Assembly: GCF_022815725.1 (NCBI RefSeq)
Contig: NZ_JALGRF010000001.1
Coordinates: forward strand, 868,001-932,000
DNA length: 64,000 nucleotides
Direction of reading: 5' to 3'
Source: Streptomyces sp. APSN-46.1
GTDB lineage: Bacteria; Actinomycetota; Actinomycetes; Streptomycetales; Streptomycetaceae
The translations under genes and the position numbers were made by a program. This document shows, piece by piece, positions 8,402 to 18,555 of this stretch. How positions within the stretch are numbered: the first letter of the stretch is position 1; each line of letters starts with the position of its first letter. The notes beneath the pieces are model-generated. The model was not told the DNA's origin, made no database searches, and was given only the letters and a program-made list of their open reading frames with translations.

Positions 8402-8974
8402 GTGGCTTTGAGGCATGCGGTGCTCGCGGCGTTGCTGGACGAGGAGCTCAGCGGGTACCAACTGGCCAAGTCGTTCAGTCTCGGTGTGGCGAACTTCTGG
8501 CACGCGCAACCGCAGCAGCTGTACGCCGAGTTGAGCCGGCTGGAGAGCGACGGTCTGATCGCGGGCCGGGAGGTGGTCCAGGACACCCGGCCCAACAAGC
8601 GCCTGTTCAAGGTCACCGCCGCCGGACTGGCCGAGCTGGAGCGGTTCACGGCGGCCGCCGCCAAGCCCTCGTTCATGCGTGACGACCTGCCCGTGAAGGT
8701 CCAGGCCGCCGACCACGTCGACACCGGCGAACTGATCAACCAGCTCGCCGAGCGCGCCGCCTTCGCCCAGACGAAGATCGACCTGTTCGAGCGCCTGTTG
8801 CAAACGATGCGGGGCGAGAGCGGCGAGGAGGAGTTCCTGCGCCACGGCGAGCGCGTCGGCCCGTATCTGACCTGCCTGCGCGGCCTCGCCTTCGAGCAGG
8901 GCAACCGGGACTGGTGCGAACGCGCGATCACCGTCCTGCGCGAGAGGAAGGCTGCCGCCCATGACCGGCACTGA
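8402..8974 (+). CDS. PadR family transcriptional regulator
   Basis: 190 residues beginning with GTG after GGAGG. The N-terminal winged helix is clear (AVLAALLDEELSGYQLAK, FWHAQPQQLYAELSRLESDG, and the wing RPNKRLFKVTAAGL). A C-terminal helical Vir_reg-type dimerisation region follows, with LAERAAFAQTKIDLFERLL. PadR proteins repress neighbouring genes and release on binding phenolics or drugs. The 3' end overlaps the following SGNH hydrolase by 14 bases, so they are co-translated. The palindrome upstream is its probable site. Confidence 0.93.
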   Translation: MALRHAVLAALLDEELSGYQLAKSFSLGVANFWHAQPQQLYAELSRLESDGLIAGREVVQDTRPNKRLFKVTAAGLAELERFTAAAAKPSFMRDDLPVKVQAADHVDTGELINQLAERAAFAQTKIDLFERLLQTMRGESGEEEFLRHGERVGPYLTCLRGLAFEQGNRDWCERAITVLRERKAAAHDRH

Positions 8975-9770
8975 ACAGCGATCGTTCCCGGGGACCAGCC
9001 TGCGGTACGTGGCCCTGGGCGACAGCCAGACCGAGGGGGTCGGCGACGGCGACGACACCGCGGGCCTGCGGGGGTACGCCGACCGGCTCGCCGAGTCGCT
9101 CGCGCGGCACAGCCCCGGCGTCCGGTACGCCAACCTGGCCGTACGGGGCCGCCTCGCGGGGCAGGTCCGCACGGAGCAGCTCGCGCCCGCCCTGGCCCTG
9201 CGCCCCGACCTGGCGACGGTGGTCGCCGGGGTCAACGACCTGCTGCGTCCCCGGTTCGACGCCGACGGGGTCGCCGGCCACCTGGAGGCGATGTTCGCGG
9301 CGCTCACCGCCCAAGGCGCGCGCGTCGCGACCGTCACCTTCCCCGACGTCGCACGGATCACCCCGATCGCCCGCCCGTTGAGCTCCCGCGTCACCGCGCT
9401 GAACCACCGCATCCTGCGGGCGGCGGACCGGCACGGCGTCGCCGTCGCCGAGACCTCCGGCCACCCGGTGGTCACCGATCCACGGCTGTGGGCCGCGGAC
9501 CGGCTCCACGCCGGGCCGCTCGGCCACGAACGGATCGCCGCCGCCCTCGCCCACACGCTCGGCCTGCCCGGCAGCGACGACTCCTGGACCCGGCCCCTGC
9601 CCGGCCCGCCCGCCGCCGTCCTCGCGGGGTGGCGGGGCGTCGCCGGGGAGGTGCGATGGGTCGCCTCCTTCGCCGGCCCCTGGGTGGGCAGACGCCTGCG
9701 CGGCCGCTCGTCCGGCGACGGCCGCGCGGCCAAGCGCCCGCAGCTGCTCCCCGTAGAGGCCGGCGACTGA
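8961..9770 (+). CDS. SGNH/GDSL-family hydrolase
   Basis: 269 residues. The catalytic serine block is YVALGDSQTEGVGDGDD (residues ~16-32), the second block has VRGRLAGQV, the third VVAGVNDLLRP with the oxyanion Asn, and the Asp-x-x-His pair lies in AADRLHAGPLGHERIA. No signal peptide is present, so the enzyme is cytosolic. Family members are esterases or lipases acting on acylated sugars, lipids or antibiotics. It is translationally coupled to the PadR gene and thus presumably in its regulon. The C-terminus is basic and low in structure. Confidence 0.9.
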   Translation: MTGTEQRSFPGTSLRYVALGDSQTEGVGDGDDTAGLRGYADRLAESLARHSPGVRYANLAVRGRLAGQVRTEQLAPALALRPDLATVVAGVNDLLRPRFDADGVAGHLEAMFAALTAQGARVATVTFPDVARITPIARPLSSRVTALNHRILRAADRHGVAVAETSGHPVVTDPRLWAADRLHAGPLGHERIAAALAHTLGLPGSDDSWTRPLPGPPAAVLAGWRGVAGEVRWVASFAGPWVGRRLRGRSSGDGRAAKRPQLLPVEAGD

Positions 9771-9773
9771 GCG

Positions 9774-11651
9774 TCAGCTGCCCGAACGCGCGCCGACGGC
9801 GTTGCGCCAGACGGTCACGTCCAGGGTCAGGTACTTACTGGGCGAGTCCTCGGCGGAGAAGCCCTGGACGGTCACCAGGCCCAGGTGTCCCGAGCCGGTG
9901 GTGACGCAGATCTGGCGCCCCTTCGAGAGCTTGTTCACGTAGATGTTCGAGGCGAACCGGGTCTCCGCGCGGCAGGTGGCGAGCGATCCCTCCTGTCCCG
10001 GATCGAGCAGCACCATGTTCCCGCCCGTGGTTTCGGCGTCGAGGTATCCGCCGGTGTCGTAGGAGAGTTCGTAGCCGCCGTCCTCGCCCGGCTGGGGCCG
10101 GACGGTGTCGTCGCCGAGGGTGAGGTGGTAGCCGGCGGTGAGGTTGATGCCCTTGTGGTCGGCGGGCGCCGGATCGGGCTTGGCGCTCTGCTTCGGGGCC
10201 GCCTCCCCGCCCGTGCCGCCGCTCTTCTGCTTGCCCGGCGACGCACTACTGCCGCCCTGCGGCTGCTGATGCGCCTGGTTCGACCCCGCGCCCTTCTCCT
10301 CGTTCTTGAGCAGGACGTACGCCGTACCGCCGCCCGCGATACCGAAGACGAGCGCGACGGCTACGGCGATGACCGCGCCCCGCTTGCCCCGGCTCTTCGG
10401 GGGCTGCTGCGTGGGCGGCATGGGGTGCCCGGGGTAAGCGGGGGCGGGAGCCGGGGTGTGGGGGGAGGCCTGGGTCGGGGCGTACGCGTGGGCGTGGGCG
10501 GGGGCCGGAGCCGGGACCGGGGCGCGGTACGGCTGGGGCTGGGGCTGCGGAGGCTGCGGGGGCTGGTACGCCGGGGCCGGACCGTAGCCGGGGGGCGGCG
10601 TGGCCGGGGTGGCCGGCGCGGTGGGCGCGTAGGCCGGGGCCACCGGCGTGGTCGGCGAGTAGGCCGGGGCGGGGGCGGCAGCGGTCGGGGCGACGGTCGG
10701 GGGCGGCGGGGCCTGGACCGGGGCGGGGGCCGCCGTGCGCGCCGTGATGTCGGCGGAGACCGCGCCGGGCAGCCAGTCCTCGGGGCGGCGCAGCACCGTC
10801 TCCGCGTTCGCGGACTGGCACAGCGCGATGATCTCGGCGATCGAAGGCCTGGCGTCGGGGTCCTTGGCGAGGCAGCGGGTGACCAGCTCCCGCAGCCGCT
10901 CCGGGACGCCGGTGAGGTCGGGCTCCTCGTGGACGATGCGGTAGAGCACGCCGTGCGAGGTCCCCTCGCCGAACGCCGGAGTTCCCGTCGCCGCGTACGC
11001 CGCGACCTGGCCGAGGGCGAAGATGTCGGTGGCCGGGGTGACCCTGCTCCCCGCGGCCTGCTCGGGGGCCATGAACGAGGGGGTGCCGATGGTGACTCCG
11101 CTGCCGGTGAGCGAGGTCGCGTCGGCGGCGTAGGCGATGCCGAAGTCGATGACGCGGGGCCCGTCCGCGGCGAGCAGCACGTTGGACGGCTTGAGGTCGC
11201 GGTGCACGATGCCCGCGCCGTGGATGACGTGCAGGGCCTCGGCCATGCCGGCGATGAGCAGCAGTACCGCCTCGACGGGCAGCGCCCCGTGCGCGACGAC
11301 GGCGTCGGCGAGCGAGGGGCCGGGCACGTACGCCGTGGCGAGCCAGGGCTGGGTGCCGTCGGTGTCGGCGTCGATGACGGGCGCGGTGAACAGGCCCTGC
11401 ACCCGCTGCGCGGACCGCACTTCCTGGGCGAACCGGCGGCGGAACTCGGGGTCCTCGCCGAATTCGGGGCGGATCACCTTGATGGCCACGGGCCGTCCGC
11501 CGGGCGTGTACGACAGGTACACCTTGCCCATACCGCCCGCGCCGAGCTTGGCGGCGAGCCGGTATCCGGCGATGGTGGTGGGGTCGTCTCCCGCGAGCGG
11601 CTGGAATACCTGAGAGGCACTGCCCCGGTCCGGCTGCTGCTGACCACTCAT
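9774..11651 (-). CDS. Membrane Ser/Thr protein kinase (Hanks type)
   Basis: About 625 residues from ATG 11651. The kinase domain has the glycine loop GAGGMG (~37-42), VAIKVIRPE (Lys ~58), IVHRDLKPSN (~148-157), DFG (~169-171) and GTPSFMAPE. A long Ala/Pro-rich linker of repeated AP and PP units follows. One transmembrane helix near residue 430-450 (AVIAVAVALVFGIAGGG) then carries a roughly 175-residue extracellular part with conserved-looking strands and two Cys (ATCRAET, RQICVTTG) but no PASTA repeats. The kinase senses something outside the cell; its targets are unknown. It lies convergent to the SGNH hydrolase. Confidence 0.94.
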   Translation of the reverse strand: MSGQQQPDRGSASQVFQPLAGDDPTTIAGYRLAAKLGAGGMGKVYLSYTPGGRPVAIKVIRPEFGEDPEFRRRFAQEVRSAQRVQGLFTAPVIDADTDGTQPWLATAYVPGPSLADAVVAHGALPVEAVLLLIAGMAEALHVIHGAGIVHRDLKPSNVLLAADGPRVIDFGIAYAADATSLTGSGVTIGTPSFMAPEQAAGSRVTPATDIFALGQVAAYAATGTPAFGEGTSHGVLYRIVHEEPDLTGVPERLRELVTRCLAKDPDARPSIAEIIALCQSANAETVLRRPEDWLPGAVSADITARTAAPAPVQAPPPPTVAPTAAAPAPAYSPTTPVAPAYAPTAPATPATPPPGYGPAPAYQPPQPPQPQPQPYRAPVPAPAPAHAHAYAPTQASPHTPAPAPAYPGHPMPPTQQPPKSRGKRGAVIAVAVALVFGIAGGGTAYVLLKNEEKGAGSNQAHQQPQGGSSASPGKQKSGGTGGEAAPKQSAKPDPAPADHKGINLTAGYHLTLGDDTVRPQPGEDGGYELSYDTGGYLDAETTGGNMVLLDPGQEGSLATCRAETRFASNIYVNKLSKGRQICVTTGSGHLGLVTVQGFSAEDSPSKYLTLDVTVWRNAVGARSGS

Positions 11652-11800
11652 CAACTCACGTCTCCCACCGCAGAACACATCGATATCGAACGGCACCCTA
11701 CCCAACCCGGCCGACCGGTTCTCGCCGTCCCGGGATGCCGAACCGCGTCCGCGAGGCCGGGTTCAGCTCAGGGCGTGGCCGTACCGCTCCGACAAGGGGG

Positions 11801-12565
11801 TCAGGTCCGGGTCTCCGAACGGCAGGCCGCGGGCAGGGCCGGCGCCGTCGGCATCTCGGGCAGCGAATGCCACCGCACGGGTACGCCGCGCATGAGCAGC
11901 ACCGAGTCCAGTTCGGCCGTACCGGGCGGGAAGCGGTGCGGGTCGTCGAAGAAGCTGGAGCGCGCGGAGGTGATCCGGGCCGGTTCGACGCGCCAGGCAT
12001 CGGTCCGCAGCTGCATGCCGTCCAGGTGGCGGCCCGATCGTGTCGGGGACCAGCCCTTGCTGCCGTCCCGGAAGAACGCCGACGCCTCGTCGATTCCGGA
12101 GAACAGCCGGCTCCCCTCCAGGCTCCGGGTGACCTCGGCCTCCACATCGACCCGGGTGCCGCCGTCCCGCGTCTCGTAGGCGACGCGTACGGTGTCGTCG
12201 GTCTCCCGCACGGTGAAGTCGGCGTGGCCGTGCTCGCCGGGGAAGATCCGGCCGCCCGCCCAGCGGTTGACCAGGGAGGCGGTGTCGCGGCGCGGGATGT
12301 AGACGCCGGTCTCGACGCCGTCGGGGCCGTCCCACTCGACGGAGACGCGGTGGGCCGCGTTCTCACTGCGCAGTCCGGCCGCGGCCGGAGCCCAGGCGGG
12401 CCGCACCGAACCGAGTCGCAGCAGGCAGATGCCGGCGACCGCGTGCCCCCGCGTCAGCTGGGGGCGCAGCCCTTCGGGCAGCAGCCGGGCCACGGTGTCC
12501 GGATCCACCCGGTAGTTCACCAAAAGGCGCCGCTCGATGACGCTCGCGAGCTTCGGTGGTCTCAT
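11801..12565 (-). CDS. DUF2071 domain-containing protein
   Basis: 254 residues starting at the ATG that overlaps the ArsR stop by 4 bases. DUF2071 signatures are visible: ERRLLVNYRVDPDTVARLLP, GHAVAGICLLRLGSVRP and DRGVETGVYIPRRD-like text near residue 90. The family is related to the acetoacetate decarboxylase fold and has no known reaction. Its coupling to an ArsR gene is common in actinobacteria. The ending is slightly odd: another frame just past the end encodes LPFGDPDLTPLSERYGHALS, which looks like a more natural tail, so a late frameshift is possible. Confidence 0.85.
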   Translation of the reverse strand: MRPPKLASVIERRLLVNYRVDPDTVARLLPEGLRPQLTRGHAVAGICLLRLGSVRPAWAPAAAGLRSENAAHRVSVEWDGPDGVETGVYIPRRDTASLVNRWAGGRIFPGEHGHADFTVRETDDTVRVAYETRDGGTRVDVEAEVTRSLEGSRLFSGIDEASAFFRDGSKGWSPTRSGRHLDGMQLRTDAWRVEPARITSARSSFFDDPHRFPPGTAELDSVLLMRGVPVRWHSLPEMPTAPALPAACRSETRT

Positions 12566-12930
12566 GCGTGCTGCTCCCCGTCCCCCTGGGGCGTGCCCGC
12601 GGGTTCTCCGCCGGACCGCCATTTCGTGTGCCTGAGGACGATCTGCTCGGGGCAGACCGCGCTCAGGAACCGGCCCACGCTCGTCGCGAGCCGGTCCTCG
12701 GCCAGCGAGTAGAGGATCCGGTTGCCCTCGCGCCGCTCGGTGACCAGACCGGCGCCCTTCAGCACGCCGAGGTGGCGGGAGATGGAGGGGGCGCTGATCG
12801 AGAACCTGCCCGCGATCTCACCCGCGGCCAGCTCCCCGGACCGGAGGTCCTCAAGGATCTGCCGACGCGTCGGGTCGGCGAGCGCCCGGAACACTCCGGC
12901 GTCGTCGTCCCGCGTGATCTGTTCAGCCAT
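12562..12930 (-). CDS. ArsR family transcriptional regulator
   Basis: 122 residues, winged helix: FRALADPTRRQILEDLRSGE, then AGEIAGRFSISAPSISRHLG with the recognition helix, and the wing VTERREGNRILYSL. The metal-binding ELCVC cysteine motif is absent, so it is not a metal sensor and belongs to the non-metal ArsR group. It forms a two-gene operon with the DUF2071 gene. A TTTAGC/GCTAAA inverted repeat immediately upstream is a likely self-binding site. Confidence 0.92.
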   Translation of the reverse strand: MAEQITRDDDAGVFRALADPTRRQILEDLRSGELAAGEIAGRFSISAPSISRHLGVLKGAGLVTERREGNRILYSLAEDRLATSVGRFLSAVCPEQIVLRHTKWRSGGEPAGTPQGDGEQHA

Positions 12931-12938
12931 GCGGCATG

Positions 12939-12956
12939 TTTAGCAGATTGGCTAAA
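12939..12956. promoter_or_regulatory. Probable ArsR operator
   Basis: TTTAGC and GCTAAA separated by 6 bases, starting 9 bases above the ArsR start codon. It is an AT-rich island in very GC-rich DNA and probably overlaps the -10 region of the minus-strand promoter. Confidence 0.65.
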
Positions 12957-13104
12957 TAGCTGGCAACGCGACGTCCCGGCGCTCGCGCACAGGCGGCCTG
13001 TCACCCGGCACGCATGCTCCCGTACAGTGCGTGACGCCCGCGCCGCTCCGGCGGGGATCACGGGATCACGGGATCACGTACAGCGGTCGAACAGGAGGAG
13101 CCCT

Positions 13105-14475
13105 GTGGCCACCACAGCCGCGCACATCCCCGAAGCGGGTCGGCCCGTACCCGAGTTGGAGTCCGCCCTCGTGGAGGAGTGGCGCTCCGAGCGGGCGGAA
13201 CTGGTCGATCTCATGGCCCGGGCGCGGGAGCGGCTCGGCGGTGTCGCCGCGTTCCGGCTCGGGCCGAGCCCCACGGTCCTGGTCACCGACCCCCAGGCCA
13301 TCCAGCACGTGCTCGCCCTGCACCCGGACCGGTACGTCAAGCGCTCCCACCGGGCCCGCCCGCTGATCGGTGACGGCGTCCTCTCCGCCACCGGCGAGGC
13401 GTGGAAGCGGCAACGGCGGCTGCTGCAGTCCCAGTTCACCGGCACCGGGATGCGCCGCTACGAGCAGCGGATCGCGGAGGCCGCGCGCGTCACCGCCGAG
13501 CGCTGGGCCGGGTACGCCCGTACCGGGCAGACGTTCGACGTCGGGCAGGAGATGCGCCGCTTCGCCCTGGACACCATCTGGCGTTCCCTCACCGGGCACC
13601 CCCTCGACGCGGACACCGAGCGCGAACTGGCCGCCGTGGAAACCGTGGTGGCGGCCCTGCCGACGCTGCCCGCCGATTCCGTCGACGCCGAGGATGCCGC
13701 CGACGCCGACGCCGACGCCGAGGATGTCGTCGCCGCCGACGCCCGGGAAGCCGTCGCCGCCGACCTGGCCAGGATCGACGCGGTCGCCCGGCGTGCCATC
13801 GGCGCCGCCCGCGACGGCGCCGTCGGTCCTGACGGCCCGGGCCTGCTGCACGTCCTGCTCGACGCGTCGGCAGAGCGTCCGGAGTACACGGACCGCCTGA
13901 TCCGCGACGAGCTGGTCACGCTGCTCGTCGCCGGGCACGAGACCACCGCCACCACCCTGACCTGGCTCCATCTGCTCCTCGACCGGCATCCCGAGGCCCG
14001 CGAGCAGGCCCTCGCCGCCGGGCCCGCGGGCTCACCGCAGCGCCGGGAGGCCGTCCAGGCCCTGGTCAGCGAGACCCTCCGGCTCTACCCGTCGGCCTGG
14101 ATCCTGCCCCGGCACGCCGCCGAGGACGACACCCTGGCCGGGTACACCATCGAGGCGGGCACCGATGTCGTGGTCTGCCCGTACCTCGCGCACCGCGACC
14201 CCGTTCTGTGGCCGGACCCCGAGCGCTTCGACCCCCGCCGCTTCACCACCCCGGGCGGCCGCCCCGCCCCTCCCGGCTCGTACGTGCCCTTCGGGATCGG
14301 CCCCCGGGCCTGCCTCGGCCTGCAGTTCGCGCTGCGCGAGTCGATCGCCCTCCTTGAGCTGCTGCTTCCGGCGTACACCGTGTCCTTCCGATCCCGCCCG
14401 GCCGGGGCGGCGTACAGCATCACCGTCCGCCCGAACGGCCCGACGCCGGCCACCCTGACGGGTGGTCACTATTGA
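13105..14475 (+). CDS. Cytochrome P450
   Basis: 456 residues; GTG start 5 bases after AGGAGGAG. Motifs: the I-helix oxygen-binding AGHETTATTL, K-helix ExxR in SETLRLYP, meander DPERFDPRRF and the haem-ligand loop FGIGPRACLG (Cys near 403). It resembles the CYP102/CYP4-like long-chain type more than CYP105/107 antibiotic P450s (it has WxxQR as WKRQRRLLQ in the C-helix). Between the F/G and H helices there is a low-complexity acidic insert of Asp-Ala pairs (13690-13740). No ferredoxin or reductase lies next to it, so it uses distant partners. The substrate is unknown. Confidence 0.95.
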   Translation: MATTAAHIPEAGRPVPELESALVEEWRSERAELVDLMARARERLGGVAAFRLGPSPTVLVTDPQAIQHVLALHPDRYVKRSHRARPLIGDGVLSATGEAWKRQRRLLQSQFTGTGMRRYEQRIAEAARVTAERWAGYARTGQTFDVGQEMRRFALDTIWRSLTGHPLDADTERELAAVETVVAALPTLPADSVDAEDAADADADAEDVVAADAREAVAADLARIDAVARRAIGAARDGAVGPDGPGLLHVLLDASAERPEYTDRLIRDELVTLLVAGHETTATTLTWLHLLLDRHPEAREQALAAGPAGSPQRREAVQALVSETLRLYPSAWILPRHAAEDDTLAGYTIEAGTDVVVCPYLAHRDPVLWPDPERFDPRRFTTPGGRPAPPGSYVPFGIGPRACLGLQFALRESIALLELLLPAYTVSFRSRPAGAAYSITVRPNGPTPATLTGGHY

Positions 14476-14574
14476 CCTCGGTCGGGTGTCCTCCCCGGTC
14501 ACAGGCCGGGCGGCCACGGGCGCCCGTACGCTCGGGTCCGCGATCCCGAACCCCCTTCCGTTCCCCGCAGTTGA

Positions 14575-15888
<1,314 letters not shown>

Positions 15889-16029
15889 CGCCGGGGGCCT
15901 CGTGAGTCCCCTGGTCGGACCTGCCCGCGGACCCGGGTACCGCGTGGTGTGTCCTGCCGCGGCGTCCGATGGTGCAGGTTGGAGGCGACCCGCTGACGTG
16001 GGCCGGCGGCTGCGATCAGGAGGCGATGG

Positions 16030-16284
16030 GTGAGCGAGGACGACGAAGGGCACGAGGACCGCTACGAGCTGGTGTTCGGTGGTGGCGAGCTCGGGGTGGA
16101 GGGCGAGGACGTGGTGGTCGTCTCGCGCACCGATCAGACGGGCCCGGGCGGCCATCCCGTCTACACCGATGCCACCGGGATCGTCCGGGCGGAGATCAGC
16201 GACCAGGGCGAGGTACGGATGCTGGCCTCCAGCGCTCACCAGTCCCCCGCCCACCCCGCGCGGGCCCGCCGCCCCGCCTCGTGA
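16030..16284 (+). CDS. Small DUF6296-like protein
   Basis: 84 residues, GTG start after AGGAGGCGATGG. The core RYELVFGGGELGVEGEDVVV, TGPGGHPVYTDATG and VRAEISDQGEVRML match a small Streptomyces family that I recall as DUF6296. The N-terminus is acidic and the C-terminus basic; no signal or membrane part. Function unknown. It is convergent with the next gene. Confidence 0.75.
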   Translation: MSEDDEGHEDRYELVFGGGELGVEGEDVVVVSRTDQTGPGGHPVYTDATGIVRAEISDQGEVRMLASSAHQSPAHPARARRPAS

Positions 16285-16293
16285 GCGGCGCCG

Positions 16294-16794
16294 TCAGCCG
16301 GCGGCGGGGGTGAGACCGGACGAGCCCAGTCGCGGGGTCCGCACCGGGGCCGGGGCCGGGTAGGTGGCCGCCTCCGCTTCCAGCACCTCGGTGATCCGGT
16401 CACGGAACTCGGAGGTCAGCAGGTCCAGGCCGCGGAGCAGTTCGAGGGCCTCGACCGTCGGCTTGGGCAGGGGACGGGCCATCCGGTCGCCGCCGCCCAG
16501 CCCGATGAACCCCTGTCTGGCCCGTTCACGCCGGCGGTGGGCCTGGTCGGCCAGGCCCGCCGTGGCGTAGCCCAGGGCGAGAGCGAGGTCCTCCAGGAAC
16601 TGGCCCGATCCCCGGTGCATGTCGTCGGCGCCCTGAAGCGTCTGCACCGCGCTCCCCGCCGTCGTCCACTGGTCCTGGTCCCGGGACACACCCGTGCCGC
16701 CGAGCATCTCGCGGGCCTCGCCGAGCAGTCGGCGGGCCTGTACGACGGTGTTCATGGCGGCTATGAGCTCGGCGGTTTCGACGTCAGGGGTCAT
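16294..16794 (-). CDS. Hypothetical helical protein
   Basis: About 166 residues. I chose the ATG at 16794, which follows a GGAGG, over an upstream in-frame start at 16959. The sequence is rich in alpha-helix-forming stretches (ELIAAMNTVVQARRLLGEAREM, FLEDLALALGYATAGLADQAH quoted in parts, VEALELLRGLDLLTSEFRDRI). No domain is recognised, and no signal peptide is seen. The codon pattern is normal Streptomyces, so it is likely expressed. Confidence 0.65.
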   Translation of the reverse strand: MTPDVETAELIAAMNTVVQARRLLGEAREMLGGTGVSRDQDQWTTAGSAVQTLQGADDMHRGSGQFLEDLALALGYATAGLADQAHRRRERARQGFIGLGGGDRMARPLPKPTVEALELLRGLDLLTSEFRDRITEVLEAEAATYPAPAPVRTPRLGSSGLTPAAG

Positions 16795-16995
16795 CCGGGG
16801 CCTCCAGGTGGTGAGTGCTGGGGGAACCGTAGAAGACGACAGGGCCTCCGCACCATGCCTGAGCGGGCCCGATACCGACGGACATCCGCCGTATCGCCGG
16901 CGGCCCGGCATGGCGGCCGACCCCACAGCCCCGGCCCGGAGTGTGGTGCCTGACGCCATGGGCGGGGCGGCGGGCCGTCCTTAGGGTTGCGGACC

Positions 16996-17805
16996 ATGAC
17001 GAGCAAACTTCCTCCCGCGCTTCCCCTGCCCGCGCCCGGTTCCGCGGGCGGTTCCGCGGGCGTGGATCTACGGGGGCGCGTCGCGCTGGTGACCGGTGGC
17101 GGCAGCGGTATCGGCCGCGCCTGCGCCGTGGCCCTGGCCGCGGCCGGCGCCGCCGTGCATGTCGTCGACATCGACGGGGAGTCGGCCGAAGCGGTGGCCG
17201 GCCTCGTCGGCGGGCGGGCGCACGTCGCCGACCTGGCCGACCCGGCCGCCGTCGAGGGGCTCCCCGCCGCCGTCGACATCCTGGTCAACAGCGCGGGCCT
17301 CCAGCACGTCGCCCCCATCACGGAGTTCCCGGCCGAGCGTTTCGCCCTGATCCAGCAGGTGATGGTCACCGCGCCGTTCCTGCTGCTGCGCCGCCTGCTG
17401 CCGCACATGTACGCCTCCGGCTGGGGCCGGGTGGTCAATATCTCCAGCGTGCACGGGCTGCGGGCCAGCGCCTACAAATCCGCCTACGTCGCGGCCAAGC
17501 ACGGGCTGGAGGGGCTGAGCAAGGTCACGGCGATCGAGGGCGCCCCGTACGGGGTGACCAGCAACTGCGTCAGCCCCGGTTATGTGCGTACTCCCCTGGT
17601 CGAGGGCCAGATCGAGGACCAGGCCGCCGCGCACGGCATCGGCGCCGGGGACGTGCTGTCGGATGTGCTGCTGACGCGCTCCGCGATCAAACGCCTGATC
17701 GAGCCCGAGGAGGTCGCGGCGGCCGTCCTGTGGCTGTGCGGACCCCACACCGGCTACATCACCGGCGCCTCCCTGCCACTGGACGGCGGCTGGGGCGCAC
17801 ACTGA
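16996..17805 (+). CDS. 3-hydroxybutyrate dehydrogenase-like SDR
   Basis: 269 residues of the classical short-chain dehydrogenase fold. It shows the NAD-binding TGGGSGIGRA, the NSAG strand (LVNSAGLQH), the catalytic serine in NISSVHG and the YxxxK pair in YKSAYVAAKHG. Then come NCVSPGYVRTPLV and the C-terminal TGYITGASLPLDGGW. The pattern, including QHVAPITEFP and the GLEGLSKVTA segment, is that of D-3-hydroxybutyrate dehydrogenases, which link acetoacetate and 3-hydroxybutyrate in storage-polymer and ketone metabolism. It is a single gene; the ATG at 16996 is preferred to a GTG/ATG three codons earlier. Confidence 0.9.
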   Translation: MTSKLPPALPLPAPGSAGGSAGVDLRGRVALVTGGGSGIGRACAVALAAAGAAVHVVDIDGESAEAVAGLVGGRAHVADLADPAAVEGLPAAVDILVNSAGLQHVAPITEFPAERFALIQQVMVTAPFLLLRRLLPHMYASGWGRVVNISSVHGLRASAYKSAYVAAKHGLEGLSKVTAIEGAPYGVTSNCVSPGYVRTPLVEGQIEDQAAAHGIGAGDVLSDVLLTRSAIKRLIEPEEVAAAVLWLCGPHTGYITGASLPLDGGWGAH

Positions 17806-17819
17806 CCCCGGCCCCGGCC

Positions 17820-18020
17820 TCACGGACGGCGCCGGGTGCGCGGCAGAACCCCGTCGCCCGTCGGTTCTCTGCTCCGGGGGACCTCCCGGCCCTCCCGGGA
17901 CCACTGCGCGAGGAGCGCGTCATAGATCGGTGTATCCGTCTCCCCGGGCGGTCCCGCCGCCGGTGGGGGCGGTACGGGCTGCCGGGCGGGCATCGCTGCC
18001 ACGGAACTCACGCGTGTCAT
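17820..18020 (-). CDS. Small hypothetical protein
   Basis: 66 residues from ATG 18020. The recognisable piece is ETDTPIYDALLAQWSREGREVP, which I have seen as the core of small Streptomyces proteins (a TPIYD...W...GR.VP pattern). The rest is proline- and arginine-rich. Function unknown. It is convergent to the SDR gene, 14 bases from its stop. Confidence 0.6.
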   Translation of the reverse strand: MTRVSSVAAMPARQPVPPPPAAGPPGETDTPIYDALLAQWSREGREVPRSREPTGDGVLPRTRRRP

Positions 18021-18131
18021 ACAAGACTGAACGATCCTCCGCTCCCAGAGGTCGCGAGGCGTTATCAGGATGTGTCCGGACCCACCCTGTCCGGACCCGC
18101 CCTTCCGCCGCACCGCGAGGTACGCGGCGCG

Positions 18132-18497
18132 TCACACGCGGTCCCTGGGCACGAGGGGTAGCAGGGCACGGACGAACTCTCCCGGATCGGGGACGGAGAC
18201 GGCCAGCCTGCGAAACGGCGCGCTGCCGCCCAGTTCGATGCACAGCACGGGCCCGCCCGCCTTCACGGCGGCGAAGTCCTCCCCGTCCCCGTGCCGCCGC
18301 ACGCCCCGGCACCAGCGCGCCGGAATCCACCAGCCCGTCTTGGACACGCCGCGCAGCGCACGCCACCAGTCGGGTTCGACGTACACCTCGCGCAGCACGG
18401 ACACCGGCACGCGCACCTCATGCCGGTGCGCGGCCGCCGTCTCCCACGGGGAGAGCCGGACGACGATGTCCGAGTCCTCCAGGGTTACCCGCGCCAT
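18132..18497 (-). CDS. Hypothetical protein, PH-like
   Basis: 121 residues with strand-rich text (VTLEDSDIVVRLSPWE, EVRVPVSVLREVYVEPDWW, FAAVKAGGPVLCIELGG, LAVSVPDPGEFVRALLPLV). The alternation and the closing amphipathic helix resemble a bacterial PH-like fold. It has no signal peptide or membrane span. It probably shares a transcript with the small gene downstream. Confidence 0.68.
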   Translation of the reverse strand: MARVTLEDSDIVVRLSPWETAAAHRHEVRVPVSVLREVYVEPDWWRALRGVSKTGWWIPARWCRGVRRHGDGEDFAAVKAGGPVLCIELGGSAPFRRLAVSVPDPGEFVRALLPLVPRDRV

Positions 18498-18555
18498 GAC
18501 GCTCCAGAGGTTCCGTAGGCTCCAGTGGCTCCAGTGGCTCCAGACGCTCCGCGCT

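Noticed and set aside
8400-9733. Minus-strand extension of the SnoaL-like frame through padR and the SGNH gene
   Set aside because: The SnoaL-like start at 8293 has a strong ribosome site, and the plus strand has two well-defined families over this stretch.
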